Source of the DNA: Magnetococcales bacterium WMHbinv6
Lineage (GTDB): Bacteria; Pseudomonadota; Magnetococcia; Magnetococcales; Magnetaquicoccaceae
DNA: 64,000 nucleotides
Reading direction: 5' to 3'
NCBI GenBank assembly: GCA_002753135.1
Contig: PDZV01000009.1
Coordinates: 1 to 64,000, forward strand
Position 1 is the first letter of the stretch, and every line of letters starts with the position of its first letter. The notes under the pieces were generated by a model, which did no database searches, had not been told where the DNA came from, and saw only the letters and a program-made list of their open reading frames with translations. Below, in pieces: positions 1 to 8,692 of this stretch. Made by a program: the position numbers and the translations under genes.

Positions 1-38
1 TGTTCGTGTTGGCGCATAAAATCGCGCCAACACGAACA
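1..38. repeat. Perfect inverted repeat (15-bp arms)
   Basis: Arms at 1-15 and 24-38 are exact reverse complements around an 8-base AT-rich loop. It may be a bidirectional terminator for a gene to the left of the window or part of the repeat cluster that follows. No T-run is adjacent. Confidence 0.7.
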
Positions 39-51
39 TCTTGCGTCAACA

Positions 52-103
52 GGCGCGCTGCGCAGATTTGCTGCGCAAATCTGCTTACGGTGAAAAGCGC
101 GCC
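52..103. repeat. Nested inverted repeat
   Basis: Outer 8-bp arms (52-59 and 96-103) enclose a perfect inner 10-bp hairpin (62-71 and 75-84, 3-base loop). The DNA is non-coding and lies downstream of the minus-strand gene that ends at 213. It looks like an intergenic palindromic element rather than a simple terminator. Confidence 0.6.
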
Positions 104-129
104 AAAAGCAAAAGATTAAAGGCAAATTC

Positions 130-172
130 CCAGGGTTCCACCCTGGACCGGCCAGGGAGCCAGCCTCCCTGG
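130..172. repeat. Double small hairpin, REP-like element
   Basis: Two adjacent short hairpins: CCAGGG/CCCTGG (130-135, 141-146) and CCAGGGAG/CTCCCTGG (152-159, 165-172). The shared CCAGGG/CCCTGG core suggests a dispersed intergenic repeat family. Copy number cannot be judged from this window alone; I saw no second full copy here. Confidence 0.5.
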
Positions 173-212
173 ACCCACAATTGTTTTGGGTGCTAAATAG
201 TTACCGGATATT

Positions 213-1070
213 TTACTTGAGATGCCCATCCTCGGCCATCTCTGGATCCGTCTGGCGACGGTGCGGATGGTCTACATGGCCCGCTTTGACCAGACAGCCA
301 TCCTTGTCATAGGTCACCTCCTGCAGCTGCTTGCAACCGATCAACGAAACCACCACATCAAAAGCGTCAATCAACGCATCCACCTCTTTGCTCAGATAGA
401 GCGAAGAGTAGGGCATGGTGGTACAGGTCATGGAAAAGTCTGCCTTTTTCAACTTCAGATGCACATTGGCCCGCAAAAAGTTGGCCCAACGAAATTCGAT
501 AAAAAAGGCCTTGGCCTGACTGGTCGGTAAATATTTTTGCGTGATGTCGACCACATGGGTCTTTTCCTTCAAGACATCTTTGGAATAACAACCGCAATCC
601 CGCAACCAGCGCGACAAGGTGCGATACGGATCATTGAGAATGTCACCAATCGATTTCGGCAACAGATAGGGATTGAGCGGACCTTCGCCCTTGTCGTCAT
701 ACAACCAGGTAAAATTGTTTTCGATCATATCCCGCCAGAAATGATCGCCATCCTTGTCGGACCAGTCGTGCAGAATGTAGCCATAGACATATTTTTGGCC
801 GTGCGGAATATTGGCCCGCCAAATCGCGGTAGAAAGGTGATGATGATCGGTAATATACAGCTCTTTGTTCGGACCCAGTACGACCGGTACCAAACGCCCC
901 TCCTGGCGCAGAAATTCGTCCAGCCGCTCCCTTTCTGCCTCATGTTCAATGCTGCGACGTTTGCAGTCGACCGAAACCAAACCGATGGAAAACTGTGTCG
1001 GACGAATTTTTTCCACAGGCAGTTCAAATATGTCGCCGACTTCCAAATGTTGGTGATGATTTTTCTTCAT
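213..1070 (-). CDS. ParB-like nuclease-domain protein (ParBc_2-like)
   Basis: Encodes 285 residues. The N-terminal part has the layout of the ParBc_2-like family: a lead-in 'DIFELPVEKIRPTQ', then a His-rich core 'ITDHHHLSTAIWRA' where ParB-like proteins carry a DGHHR-type motif. The remainder does not match anything I recognise, and no DNA-binding helix-turn-helix is obvious. I start it at the ATG at 1070, which has a GAGAGG ribosome site about five bases upstream; an in-frame GTG at 1076 is less likely. It stands alone and is not next to parA, so a chromosome-partitioning role is unlikely. Family assignment is moderate and the substrate is unknown. Confidence 0.6.
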   Translation of the reverse strand: MKKNHHQHLEVGDIFELPVEKIRPTQFSIGLVSVDCKRRSIEHEAERERLDEFLRQEGRLVPVVLGPNKELYITDHHHLSTAIWRANIPHGQKYVYGYILHDWSDKDGDHFWRDMIENNFTWLYDDKGEGPLNPYLLPKSIGDILNDPYRTLSRWLRDCGCYSKDVLKEKTHVVDITQKYLPTSQAKAFFIEFRWANFLRANVHLKLKKADFSMTCTTMPYSSLYLSKEVDALIDAFDVVVSLIGCKQLQEVTYDKDGCLVKAGHVDHPHRRQTDPEMAEDGHLK

Positions 1071-1156
1071 GACCACCTCTCCCCCAGTCCGGTTCAGCTT
1101 AATTATGCAAAGAAAGGAAAATTTGCTGGCACACTACACGATAACAACCAAACAAA

Positions 1157-4100
1157 TCAACCATTCATCACCTGTTCCAGCACGCCATACTGTTCGGCAC
1201 AACGGTTTACCGTACGCATCGCCTCTTCAAAGTCATAATGGGCGATCTGCTGTTCCAGTTGCACCACCCAGTTTAAACTTTCTGCCGAATGAGAAGCGGC
1301 GCGCAAAGTGGCCAGGGTGTGTTCCACCTCGGTATCAAACACCGCCAGTTGCTGGCGAATGCGCTGCAACACCTCAAACCAGTGCTGCCACTGTTCCGGC
1401 GTTTCGACTTCATGATCAGGAAGAGACTCTAGAGGCTCCGTGTTGGGCAAATGACGATCCAATACCGTGCAGAGTTGATGCAACACGCTGCCTAATTCGT
1501 GCAGTATGCTCTGCTGGCTCTCCGGGTCGCCACCAGTGCGCAGCCACTCCTCCAGACGCACTGCCTGTTGCTGGACAAAAACAGCCCCGACCGCAGCGGC
1601 TACCCCTTTCAGGGTATGCACCAACCGTTCCGCCTCCTGTTGCTTGCCCTGGTCAAGCGCTGCCCGAATTGCCACGGCTGCTCCACCTTGATTGGCGCGG
1701 AATTTGGCCAACAACGCCAGATAGGCGCTGCGATTTCCCCCCAACCGTTGCAGGCCGGAGTGGCTGTCCAACCCCTCGAGCTGCGGCAATGGCGGTGCCA
1801 CCTCCTCCCCGCCGCGCGGCACATCGCCTGCACCAGCGTTCGGCAAAGATTGCGGCACAGCCGGACGAATCCAGCGGTCCAGCGTCAGATAGAGGGTGGA
1901 CGGATCCAACGGTTTGGCCAAATGATCCTGCATGCCAGCCGCCAGACACTGTTCCCGATCACTGCGCAAGGCATTGGCGGTCATGGCCAAAATCGGCAGA
2001 TTCTGGAAACGGGGGTCGCTGCGCAGTTGTCTGGTGGCGGTCAAGCCATCCATAAGCGGCATCTGCACATCCATCAACACGCCATCGACCGCCTCTTGTT
2101 GGATGGTGTGCAGCGCCTCCCGACCGTTGCGGGCCAGCAACACCCGGATATTGGCCTGCTCCAACAACTCCTGCACCACCTGCTGATTGATTTCATTATC
2201 CTCGGCCACCAATAACACGGCCCCGGACAAGCGGGCCATGGCCCCTTGCACGCCCCCCTCCGACCCGCTTGAACTGGCACGTCGCCCTGTCTGCTCTGGT
2301 GCCACTGCCAGCAGCACATCAAAGATGAATCGGCTCCCCTGGCCAAAAACCGTCTCCACCCGGATCGATCCCTCCATCATCTCCACCAGTCGGCGGGCAA
2401 TGCTGAGTCCCAAGCCTGTTCCGCCAAATTTGCGGGTAATCGAACTGTCGGCCTGAGTAAACGGTTGAAACAGGATCGCCACCTGCTCGTCGGTCATGCC
2501 GATTCCGCTATCGCGCACGGTAAATTGCAGTCGGACTGCCGATTGCGTCTGCTGCAATAAAAGCACCTGAATGGCCACCTCGCCCTGTTCGGTAAATTTG
2601 ATGGCATTGTTGGTCAAGTTGAGCAGAATTTGTCCCAAGCGCAGCGGATCTCCCAGCAAATCACTCGGAATCGTCTGATCCTGTTCGATCAGGAGCGGCA
2701 ACTGCTTTTCCTGGGCTTTCAGGGCCGTCATCGATACCACATTTTCCAACACTTCCGACAAACTGAACGGAATGCGTTCCATATCGAGCCGACCGGCCTC
2801 AATTTTGGAAAAATCAAGAATATCGTTGATGATGCGTAACAACGAAGTGGCCGCTCCATGCACTTTGTGAATATAGTTGCGTTGCCGTGTACTCAGCTCC
2901 GTCTGCAAACAGAGATAACTCAGACCGATGATGGCATTCATCGGGGTACGGATTTCGTGGCTCATGTTGGCCAGAAAATCACTTTTCGCCCGGGTTGCCG
3001 CCTCTGCCTCCTCTTTGGCGATCAGCAAATGATGCTCCAACGCTTTCAATTCGGAAATGTCGGTGCGAATGGAAACATATTTGAACGGTTTGCCCTTTTC
3101 ATTGACAAAGGGCACGATGGTCGCCCGTACCCAGTAAAAGGTACCATCACGCGCCTGGTTTTTGATTTCGCCATGCCAGATACGACCGCTGGTGATACTC
3201 CCCCACAACTCACGATAAAATTCCGTCGAATGCTCATCGGATCTGACCAGGCGATGGTTGCAACCGATCAACTCTTCCCGCTGATAGCCGCTGATGGCCA
3301 CAAATTTGTCGTTGACGTAGGTGATACGCCCCGTCACATCGGTCGTCGAGACAATGGCATGTTCATCCAGAGCCTGTTTTTGCAGCTCCAGTTCGCGCAG
3401 GGCATCGGCTGCCGCCCGTTCCGACAAGCGATGGGAGACAATAAACAAGGTCACGATCCAGGCGGTAAAAAAACTTAACAACACCCCACAGACAAAGACA
3501 ATCAAGGCAATCGGATGCTCTTTCAGGGTCTGCAGCGACCATTCGACATCTTCCACCTCAACAATCACCTTCCAGCTTTGTTGATCCTTGCCCTCTCCCT
3601 CCGCACCAACGATCGACCGCCCCAAGGTAAGCTGCTGAAAAATAAAAGATCCCTGACTGGCCTGAAACTCCCCATAAGGCCGACTTTTGACATAGTTCCA
3701 GATTGCAGGAAATTTACCGGCAAAGGTCAGCGGTTGGGCTTTTTGCAGCAGCACCTCTTCATTGTCCTGGGGTGAAAAGAGCAGATTGCCCTCCTGATCG
3801 ATCAGATAGACCAGGTTGCCATGGTTGAGGGTGCGAATGGTCTGCAGCAGGGCGTCACCCAGATAGTGCAACAGCACCACCCCCCGCCGCCGTCCCCAAT
3901 GATCGAACACCGGGGCGGCAAAACGCAAAATCGGTTTATGGGGTTCCACCACCCCCCCCTGTTCGCTGTGCAGCGCAAACCGGGAGACATAGCGTTGTTC
4001 TTCGGCCAGATTCCGGGTGAGGAGAAAATCCTCGGCCTCGGCCTGGTTGCGCAACAAAAAGGGTGGGGCCACGGTAACACACCCCTCTTTGCCGGTATAT

Positions 4101-5272
4101 ACCCGCACCACCTCCATACCCTCTTCATCGAGCAGACGAATCTGATCGTATACCCCCCTCTCCTGGGCCATGAATAAAAATTGTCGGGTCAACCGCTCCC
4201 GCGCCGCCGTATCACCCTTGTCGAAAAATTCTGCCAGATCTCCTCCGCCGATAATCATGTTCAGGTCAAAAAAAACGGCGGCAAAATCATTGGCAGCCGC
4301 TTTGACAACCCGCTCCAGTTCCAGCGCCCGTTGATATTTTTTCGACAACCCTTCGGTAATATCATTGGTATAGATTGCCACACAGGAGATCATGCTCAAC
4401 ACCCCCAGGGCAATCGTCAGACTTTTAACAAAAACTGGACGGTGTTCTGCCTGCAACAGACTGGAAAAGACAAAAAACAACCCTTCCGACTCCTGTTGTT
4501 TGCCATCCAGATAGAGCGCCAGCAGAGAAGATCCGATCAACACAAAAAAGAGAATCGCCAGCCCCATACCCAATCCCAGCGGATCGAGCAGGGCACTGTT
4601 TTCTGCCCTGACCGCTTGACCAGGAAAAAAATAGGTTGCCTGCATCGAGATGAAGTGCATGCCGGAAATGGCGACTGCCATGATCAACGGTGCCAACTGC
4701 CGCCCGATGCCACCATCGGGGTCCAAACCGAGGCGCCGTGCCAATCTTCTGGCATAAATGGCCAAAACAGCCAGCAGTATGGTTGTCAGGACGGCCAGAG
4801 TCAGCAGCAACGGATCCAGCAGCATCTGCGCTTCCAGAAACATGGCCTGCATACCCAGCATGTGCATCAGCACGATACCGATGCCCCCGACCATCCCTCC
4901 GAGACCGATATAACGACTGTTTTTGCCGACACGACTGACCCAATGCAACATCCAGCCAGCCGAAAAAATGGCAGGCAGGGTGGAAAAAAGCGTCAAACCC
5001 AAATCATATTGTACCAAAATCGGTAAACGCCACGCCAACATGCCGACAAAATGCAAGGTAAAGACGCCGCTACCAAAGGCACAGGAACCAAAAACCAACC
5101 AGATACCGCGCATAAAACGATTTTCCGCCCGGCGCATGGGACGAATCACCGCCAGCCCGGAAAAAGCACCCAGATAGCCCGCCAACAAGGATAACAGCAC
5201 CAGAAAAGGATCATAACTGCCCAACAAGGCAGATGAACGGTCGATCCCCTCCGGCAAAAACATGAACATCAT
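1157..5272 (-). CDS. MHYT-Cache-PAS hybrid sensor histidine kinase with receiver and HPt domains
   Basis: A 1371-residue membrane kinase. The N-terminal ~250 residues form a multi-helix MHYT-type membrane sensor ('FTLHFVGMLAWRLP', 'LMHMLGMQ', 'GMHFISMQATYF'), a family proposed to bind metal or gas ligands. A Cache-like extracytoplasmic segment (~300-590) between two membrane helices follows, then PAS (~620-735). The kinase core has the H-box 'SHEIRTPMN' with the phospho-accepting His near 772, and an ATPase domain with 'GTGLGLSI'. A receiver domain has its Asp near 1068 ('LMDVQMPLMDG'), and an HPt domain has its His near 1219 ('LVHTLKGVAAAVGA'). So the full His-Asp-His relay sits in one protein and needs a separate output regulator. 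AGGAT lies eight bases before the ATG. It is divergent from the SulP gene. Confidence 0.93.
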   Translation of the reverse strand: MMFMFLPEGIDRSSALLGSYDPFLVLLSLLAGYLGAFSGLAVIRPMRRAENRFMRGIWLVFGSCAFGSGVFTLHFVGMLAWRLPILVQYDLGLTLFSTLPAIFSAGWMLHWVSRVGKNSRYIGLGGMVGGIGIVLMHMLGMQAMFLEAQMLLDPLLLTLAVLTTILLAVLAIYARRLARRLGLDPDGGIGRQLAPLIMAVAISGMHFISMQATYFFPGQAVRAENSALLDPLGLGMGLAILFFVLIGSSLLALYLDGKQQESEGLFFVFSSLLQAEHRPVFVKSLTIALGVLSMISCVAIYTNDITEGLSKKYQRALELERVVKAAANDFAAVFFDLNMIIGGGDLAEFFDKGDTAARERLTRQFLFMAQERGVYDQIRLLDEEGMEVVRVYTGKEGCVTVAPPFLLRNQAEAEDFLLTRNLAEEQRYVSRFALHSEQGGVVEPHKPILRFAAPVFDHWGRRRGVVLLHYLGDALLQTIRTLNHGNLVYLIDQEGNLLFSPQDNEEVLLQKAQPLTFAGKFPAIWNYVKSRPYGEFQASQGSFIFQQLTLGRSIVGAEGEGKDQQSWKVIVEVEDVEWSLQTLKEHPIALIVFVCGVLLSFFTAWIVTLFIVSHRLSERAAADALRELELQKQALDEHAIVSTTDVTGRITYVNDKFVAISGYQREELIGCNHRLVRSDEHSTEFYRELWGSITSGRIWHGEIKNQARDGTFYWVRATIVPFVNEKGKPFKYVSIRTDISELKALEHHLLIAKEEAEAATRAKSDFLANMSHEIRTPMNAIIGLSYLCLQTELSTRQRNYIHKVHGAATSLLRIINDILDFSKIEAGRLDMERIPFSLSEVLENVVSMTALKAQEKQLPLLIEQDQTIPSDLLGDPLRLGQILLNLTNNAIKFTEQGEVAIQVLLLQQTQSAVRLQFTVRDSGIGMTDEQVAILFQPFTQADSSITRKFGGTGLGLSIARRLVEMMEGSIRVETVFGQGSRFIFDVLLAVAPEQTGRRASSSGSEGGVQGAMARLSGAVLLVAEDNEINQQVVQELLEQANIRVLLARNGREALHTIQQEAVDGVLMDVQMPLMDGLTATRQLRSDPRFQNLPILAMTANALRSDREQCLAAGMQDHLAKPLDPSTLYLTLDRWIRPAVPQSLPNAGAGDVPRGGEEVAPPLPQLEGLDSHSGLQRLGGNRSAYLALLAKFRANQGGAAVAIRAALDQGKQQEAERLVHTLKGVAAAVGAVFVQQQAVRLEEWLRTGGDPESQQSILHELGSVLHQLCTVLDRHLPNTEPLESLPDHEVETPEQWQHWFEVLQRIRQQLAVFDTEVEHTLATLRAASHSAESLNWVVQLEQQIAHYDFEEAMRTVNRCAEQYGVLEQVMNG

Positions 5273-5574
5273 GTGGTATAATCCTTATCCGCTGTCATAG
5301 TGGTTGCACACCCCTTTATCCATGCCGTAACCAAACAGACCTTTGCGATCCATCTGCCAGTATTGTGACCAACTTTCCTATACCAGAAAAGGATTTTCCC
5401 TCAGCATCCTCCCGAAGATGATCGACACTGAAACAGAACCATTATCACTCTCTTGGCTTGAATTCTGCTTACAGTCACTGGAATTCTGCTTGCAAGCCAC
5501 AGCAGAACCTGCAACAATTTTGCAGTTTTTTCGACAACAACTTATCCACATTAACCTCTGTTAAGGAACCGACC
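5273..5574. other. Divergent intergenic region
   Basis: About 300 bases separate the divergent hybrid kinase and SulP genes, so promoters for both should lie here. I see a direct repeat of GAATTCTGCTT at 5460-5470 and 5481-5491, 21 bases apart (two helical turns), which could be an operator. No convincing -35/-10 pair was found. An upstream in-frame extension of the SulP frame to 5458 lacks protein-like character. Confidence 0.4.
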
Positions 5575-7797
5575 ATGAGCGCTCTCAGCAAGGATAACCT
5601 GATTGGAGACTTTTGGGGTGGTCTGACCGCCGTATTGGTGGCCCTGCCTTCGGCCATCGCCTACGGTTTGGCCGGCTATGTGGCTTTGGGTCAGGAATAT
5701 GTCGGCTTTGCCGCCATGACGGGTGTGATTGGTACGGTTGCTCTGGGTCTGGTCTCCCCGACTCTGGGTGGCGCGCCACGACTGATTACTGCCCCCTGTG
5801 CCCCGGCTGCTGCCGTGCTGGCCGCCATCATCGCGGACATGTTGGCCGGTCGGGGATTTTCGGAACCTCTTGGCCCGGAACGCATTCTGCTTTTGCTGAC
5901 GGTCGTGGCCCTTCTTTCCGGTATCCTGCAGTTTCTCTATGGCGCTCTCGGCGGCGGCAAGCTGATCAAATATATTCCTTTTCCGGTGGTTTCCGGTTAT
6001 TTGAGCGGTGTTGGCACCATCATTTTTGTCAGCCAGGTACCAAAACTGCTCGGCCTGCCGAAAGGAACCAACCCCTGGGTTGGTGTGATGACCCCTTCCC
6101 TCTGGCAGTGGTCCGGTATCGCAGTGGGTGTAACCACCATCGCTGTCATGCTATTGGCACCGCGTATCACCAAAAAACTCCCTGCCCCTATTTTAGGCCT
6201 GCTGGGTGGCATGACCGTCTATTTTTCCATTGGTTTTTTCCAACGAGAACTGTATCAACTCGCCGGCAACGCCCTGCTGATCGGCCCGATCAACCTGGAT
6301 ATGCAAACCCTGGTCACCAGCATGCAAAGCCGCTGGAGTTCCATCAGCCAGATTCAATTTTCTGATATCGCTGCTCTGTTGGTCCCTGCCTTGACCCTCT
6401 CCATTCTGCTGTCGATTGACACCCTGAAAACCTGCGTGGTCATGGATGCCCTGACCCGCAGCCGTCACCGTTCCAACCAGGAGCTGATCGCCCAAGGAGT
6501 CGGCAACTTTGTCGCCGCCCTCACCGGTGGTATGCCCGGTGCCGGAACCATGGGAGCAACCCTGGTCAACCTCAACAGCGGTGCCAAAACCCGCTTCTCC
6601 GGCGTCTTTGAAGGTATCGGTGCCCTGGCTGTTTTACTCTTCCTTTCGCCCTTGATCAGCTGGGTTCCCATCTCCGCACTGGCCGGTATTTTGATCGTGG
6701 TCGGCTTCCGCATGTTTGACTGGCACAGCTTCCAACTGCTGAAACAAAAATCGACCCTGCTCGATTTTTTTGTCATCGCTTCGGTGATTTTTGTCGCCCT
6801 GCGTTTCAACCTGATCGCCGCTTCCGGTACCGGTATCGGTCTGGCCATGCTCCTCTTCCTGCGTGAACAGGTGCGCAGCTCTGTGGTGCGACGCCTGGTC
6901 CACGGCGACAGCCTCTCTTCCAAACGTAACCGCCTGCCGGAAGAAAAAGAGCTTCTCGCCGCGCATGGGGTGCATACCACCGTCTGCGAAGTGCAAGGCA
7001 ATCTCTTCTTCGGCACCACTGACCAGCTTTTTTCCCAACTGGAGCCATCAATCCGCAGCTCTCGCTTCCTGATACTGGATATGCGCCGCGTGCAATCGGT
7101 CGACTTTACCGCCGTCCATATGTTGGAACAGATCGAAGCCATGCTCAAAGAGCGCGGGGCCCACCTGATTTTCTGCGACCTGCCGGTCCATCTTTCCACC
7201 GGTCAGGATTTGCGGATCTATTTTGCACAAATGGGCCTGGTCCGTGCCGATGATCTGCACCTGTTCAACTCCCTTGATGAGGCACTGGAGTGGGTGGAAG
7301 ATCAAATCCTGATGGAAAACAATCTGCTGGAACGCAACGAAGAAGAGCCGCTCACCCTGGCTCAGATCCCGTTGCTGCGCGGCTTTGACAGCAAAGAGGC
7401 CACCCTGGAGCTGTTGCAATCGATTGTTGAGGAACGCTCCCTCAAACCGGGTGAAGCCGTATTCCGTCAGGGGGATGAAGGCGATGAACTCTATATCATC
7501 CGCCGTGGTTCGGTACGCATTCTTCTGCCTGTTGGAGAAAATCAGCACCGTCTGCTGGCCATTTTCGGGCGGGGCCATTTTATCGGCGACATGGCGTTCC
7601 TGGATCGCGGCAAACGTTCCACCGATGCCGTTGCCGATCAACCGACAGAGATCTACGTCCTGTCACGCAACCGCTTCGATCAACTGACACAGACCCATCC
7701 CCACTTGGGGCTGAAAGTGTTCCTGCGGCTGGCCAAAGTTCTCTCCGCCCGCCTGCGCTTCACCAACGCCGAGCTGTCGGCGATGCAGAACGCTTGA
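5575..7797 (+). CDS. SulP-family anion transporter with STAS and cyclic-nucleotide-binding domains
   Basis: A 740-residue SLC26/SulP transporter. Residues ~1-430 hold the membrane domain, opening with the family-typical 'GGLTAVLVALPSAIAYG' and containing 'GGMPGAGTMGATLVN'. A STAS domain follows (~465-565, 'LILDMRRVQSVDFTAV'). The C-terminus (~600-735) is a Crp-like cyclic-nucleotide fold with 'FRQGDEGDELYIIRRGSVRI' and 'GDMAFLDRGKRSTDAV'. Substrates of such proteins are sulfate, bicarbonate or dicarboxylates; the sequence does not decide which. The cNMP domain suggests allosteric control by a nucleotide. The start is the ATG at 5575, with AAGGA eight bases upstream. A strong terminator follows directly. 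Confidence 0.92.
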   Translation: MSALSKDNLIGDFWGGLTAVLVALPSAIAYGLAGYVALGQEYVGFAAMTGVIGTVALGLVSPTLGGAPRLITAPCAPAAAVLAAIIADMLAGRGFSEPLGPERILLLLTVVALLSGILQFLYGALGGGKLIKYIPFPVVSGYLSGVGTIIFVSQVPKLLGLPKGTNPWVGVMTPSLWQWSGIAVGVTTIAVMLLAPRITKKLPAPILGLLGGMTVYFSIGFFQRELYQLAGNALLIGPINLDMQTLVTSMQSRWSSISQIQFSDIAALLVPALTLSILLSIDTLKTCVVMDALTRSRHRSNQELIAQGVGNFVAALTGGMPGAGTMGATLVNLNSGAKTRFSGVFEGIGALAVLLFLSPLISWVPISALAGILIVVGFRMFDWHSFQLLKQKSTLLDFFVIASVIFVALRFNLIAASGTGIGLAMLLFLREQVRSSVVRRLVHGDSLSSKRNRLPEEKELLAAHGVHTTVCEVQGNLFFGTTDQLFSQLEPSIRSSRFLILDMRRVQSVDFTAVHMLEQIEAMLKERGAHLIFCDLPVHLSTGQDLRIYFAQMGLVRADDLHLFNSLDEALEWVEDQILMENNLLERNEEEPLTLAQIPLLRGFDSKEATLELLQSIVEERSLKPGEAVFRQGDEGDELYIIRRGSVRILLPVGENQHRLLAIFGRGHFIGDMAFLDRGKRSTDAVADQPTEIYVLSRNRFDQLTQTHPHLGLKVFLRLAKVLSARLRFTNAELSAMQNA

Positions 7798-7810
7798 TTG
7801 TTGAGATGCA

Positions 7811-7852
7811 GCCATCAAAAAAGGCCCCCGAAAGGGGGCCTTTTTTGATGGC
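7811..7852. terminator. Strong bidirectional intrinsic terminator
   Basis: Perfect 19-bp arms (7811-7829 and 7834-7852) with a GAAA tetraloop. The stem is GC-rich at its top and flanked by A6 and T6 tracts, so it works on both strands: for the SulP gene (plus) and for cobA (minus), which ends at 7859. Confidence 0.95.
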
Positions 7853-7858
7853 ATATGG

Positions 7859-8692
7859 TCAACCCGGCTGCACCGTCTGATCCAAAAACCAGGACATCTG
7901 CTCCCGGTAACGGACCACCTCACCAACCACGATGATCACCGGCGGTTTCATCTGACAGGTTGCCACATCTTCGTTCACCCGCCCCAGCGAGGTGACCAAC
8001 GTGCGCTGTTGCGGGGTGGTGGCCCACTGAATCAGTGCCACCGGTGTTTCTGGCGAACGCCCGCCCGCGATCAACCGTTTGCTGACTTGTGCCAAATTTT
8101 TCATCGCCATGTACAACACCAAAACCGGAAAGGTGCGGGCAATAGACTCCCAATCCAGACGGGAACTCAACTCCTCTTCCCCATCCCGAAAGCCGTTGTT
8201 TTCTGCCGACTCATGACCGGTGATAAAGGCCACATTGGCATTGACTGCCCGATGGGTGATCGGAATGCCCGCATAGGCCGGACCGGCTATTCCAGAGGTC
8301 AAACCGGGAATAATGCGAAAGGGTATCTTTTCGGCAAACAGGCGGCAGGCCTCCTCCCCGCCTCGCCCGAAGACAAAAGGATCCCCCCCTTTGAGTCGCA
8401 CCACCCGCCGCCCGGCCTGCGCCAGACTGACCAGGGTATCACAAATATCGGCCTGATTGGTAGAACAGGGGTTGCCGCCCCGCTTGCCAGCCGAAATCAC
8501 CTCAGTCGTGGCGGGAATCAACTGCATGATCGTGGGCGATACCAAGGCATCATGCACCACCACATCGGCAGCCTGCATCGCCTTGAGCGCGGCAACGGTC
8601 AACAAATCCGGATCCCCCGGCCCAGCCCCGACCAAGGCAACGCTACCCGGCGGCAAATAATCACTCTCGACACTGATCAGCACACCACTCAC
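7859..8692 (-). CDS. cobA: Uroporphyrinogen-III C-methyltransferase (SUMT)
   Basis: A 277-residue single-domain SUMT that uses two SAM to turn uroporphyrinogen III into precorrin-2, the branch to siroheme, cobalamin and heme d1. Family motifs are clear: 'VALVGAGPGDPDLLT' near the N-terminus, 'VVHDALVS', 'AGKRGG', and 'VRLKGGDPFVFGRGGEE', then 'PGLTSGIAGPAYAGIPITHR'. No CysG dehydrogenase/ferrochelatase part is fused. The ATG overlaps the stop of the upstream c-heme gene (ATGA, 8689-8692), so the two are probably translationally coupled. It ends at the terminator shared with the SulP gene. Confidence 0.95.
   Translation of the reverse strand: MSGVLISVESDYLPPGSVALVGAGPGDPDLLTVAALKAMQAADVVVHDALVSPTIMQLIPATTEVISAGKRGGNPCSTNQADICDTLVSLAQAGRRVVRLKGGDPFVFGRGGEEACRLFAEKIPFRIIPGLTSGIAGPAYAGIPITHRAVNANVAFITGHESAENNGFRDGEEELSSRLDWESIARTFPVLVLYMAMKNLAQVSKRLIAGGRSPETPVALIQWATTPQQRTLVTSLGRVNEDVATCQMKPPVIIVVGEVVRYREQMSWFLDQTVQPG

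Noticed and set aside
4181-5026. A 281-residue plus-strand frame inside the hybrid kinase gene
   Set aside because: Gln/His-rich translation of the antisense strand of a membrane-helix region, with no family resemblance.
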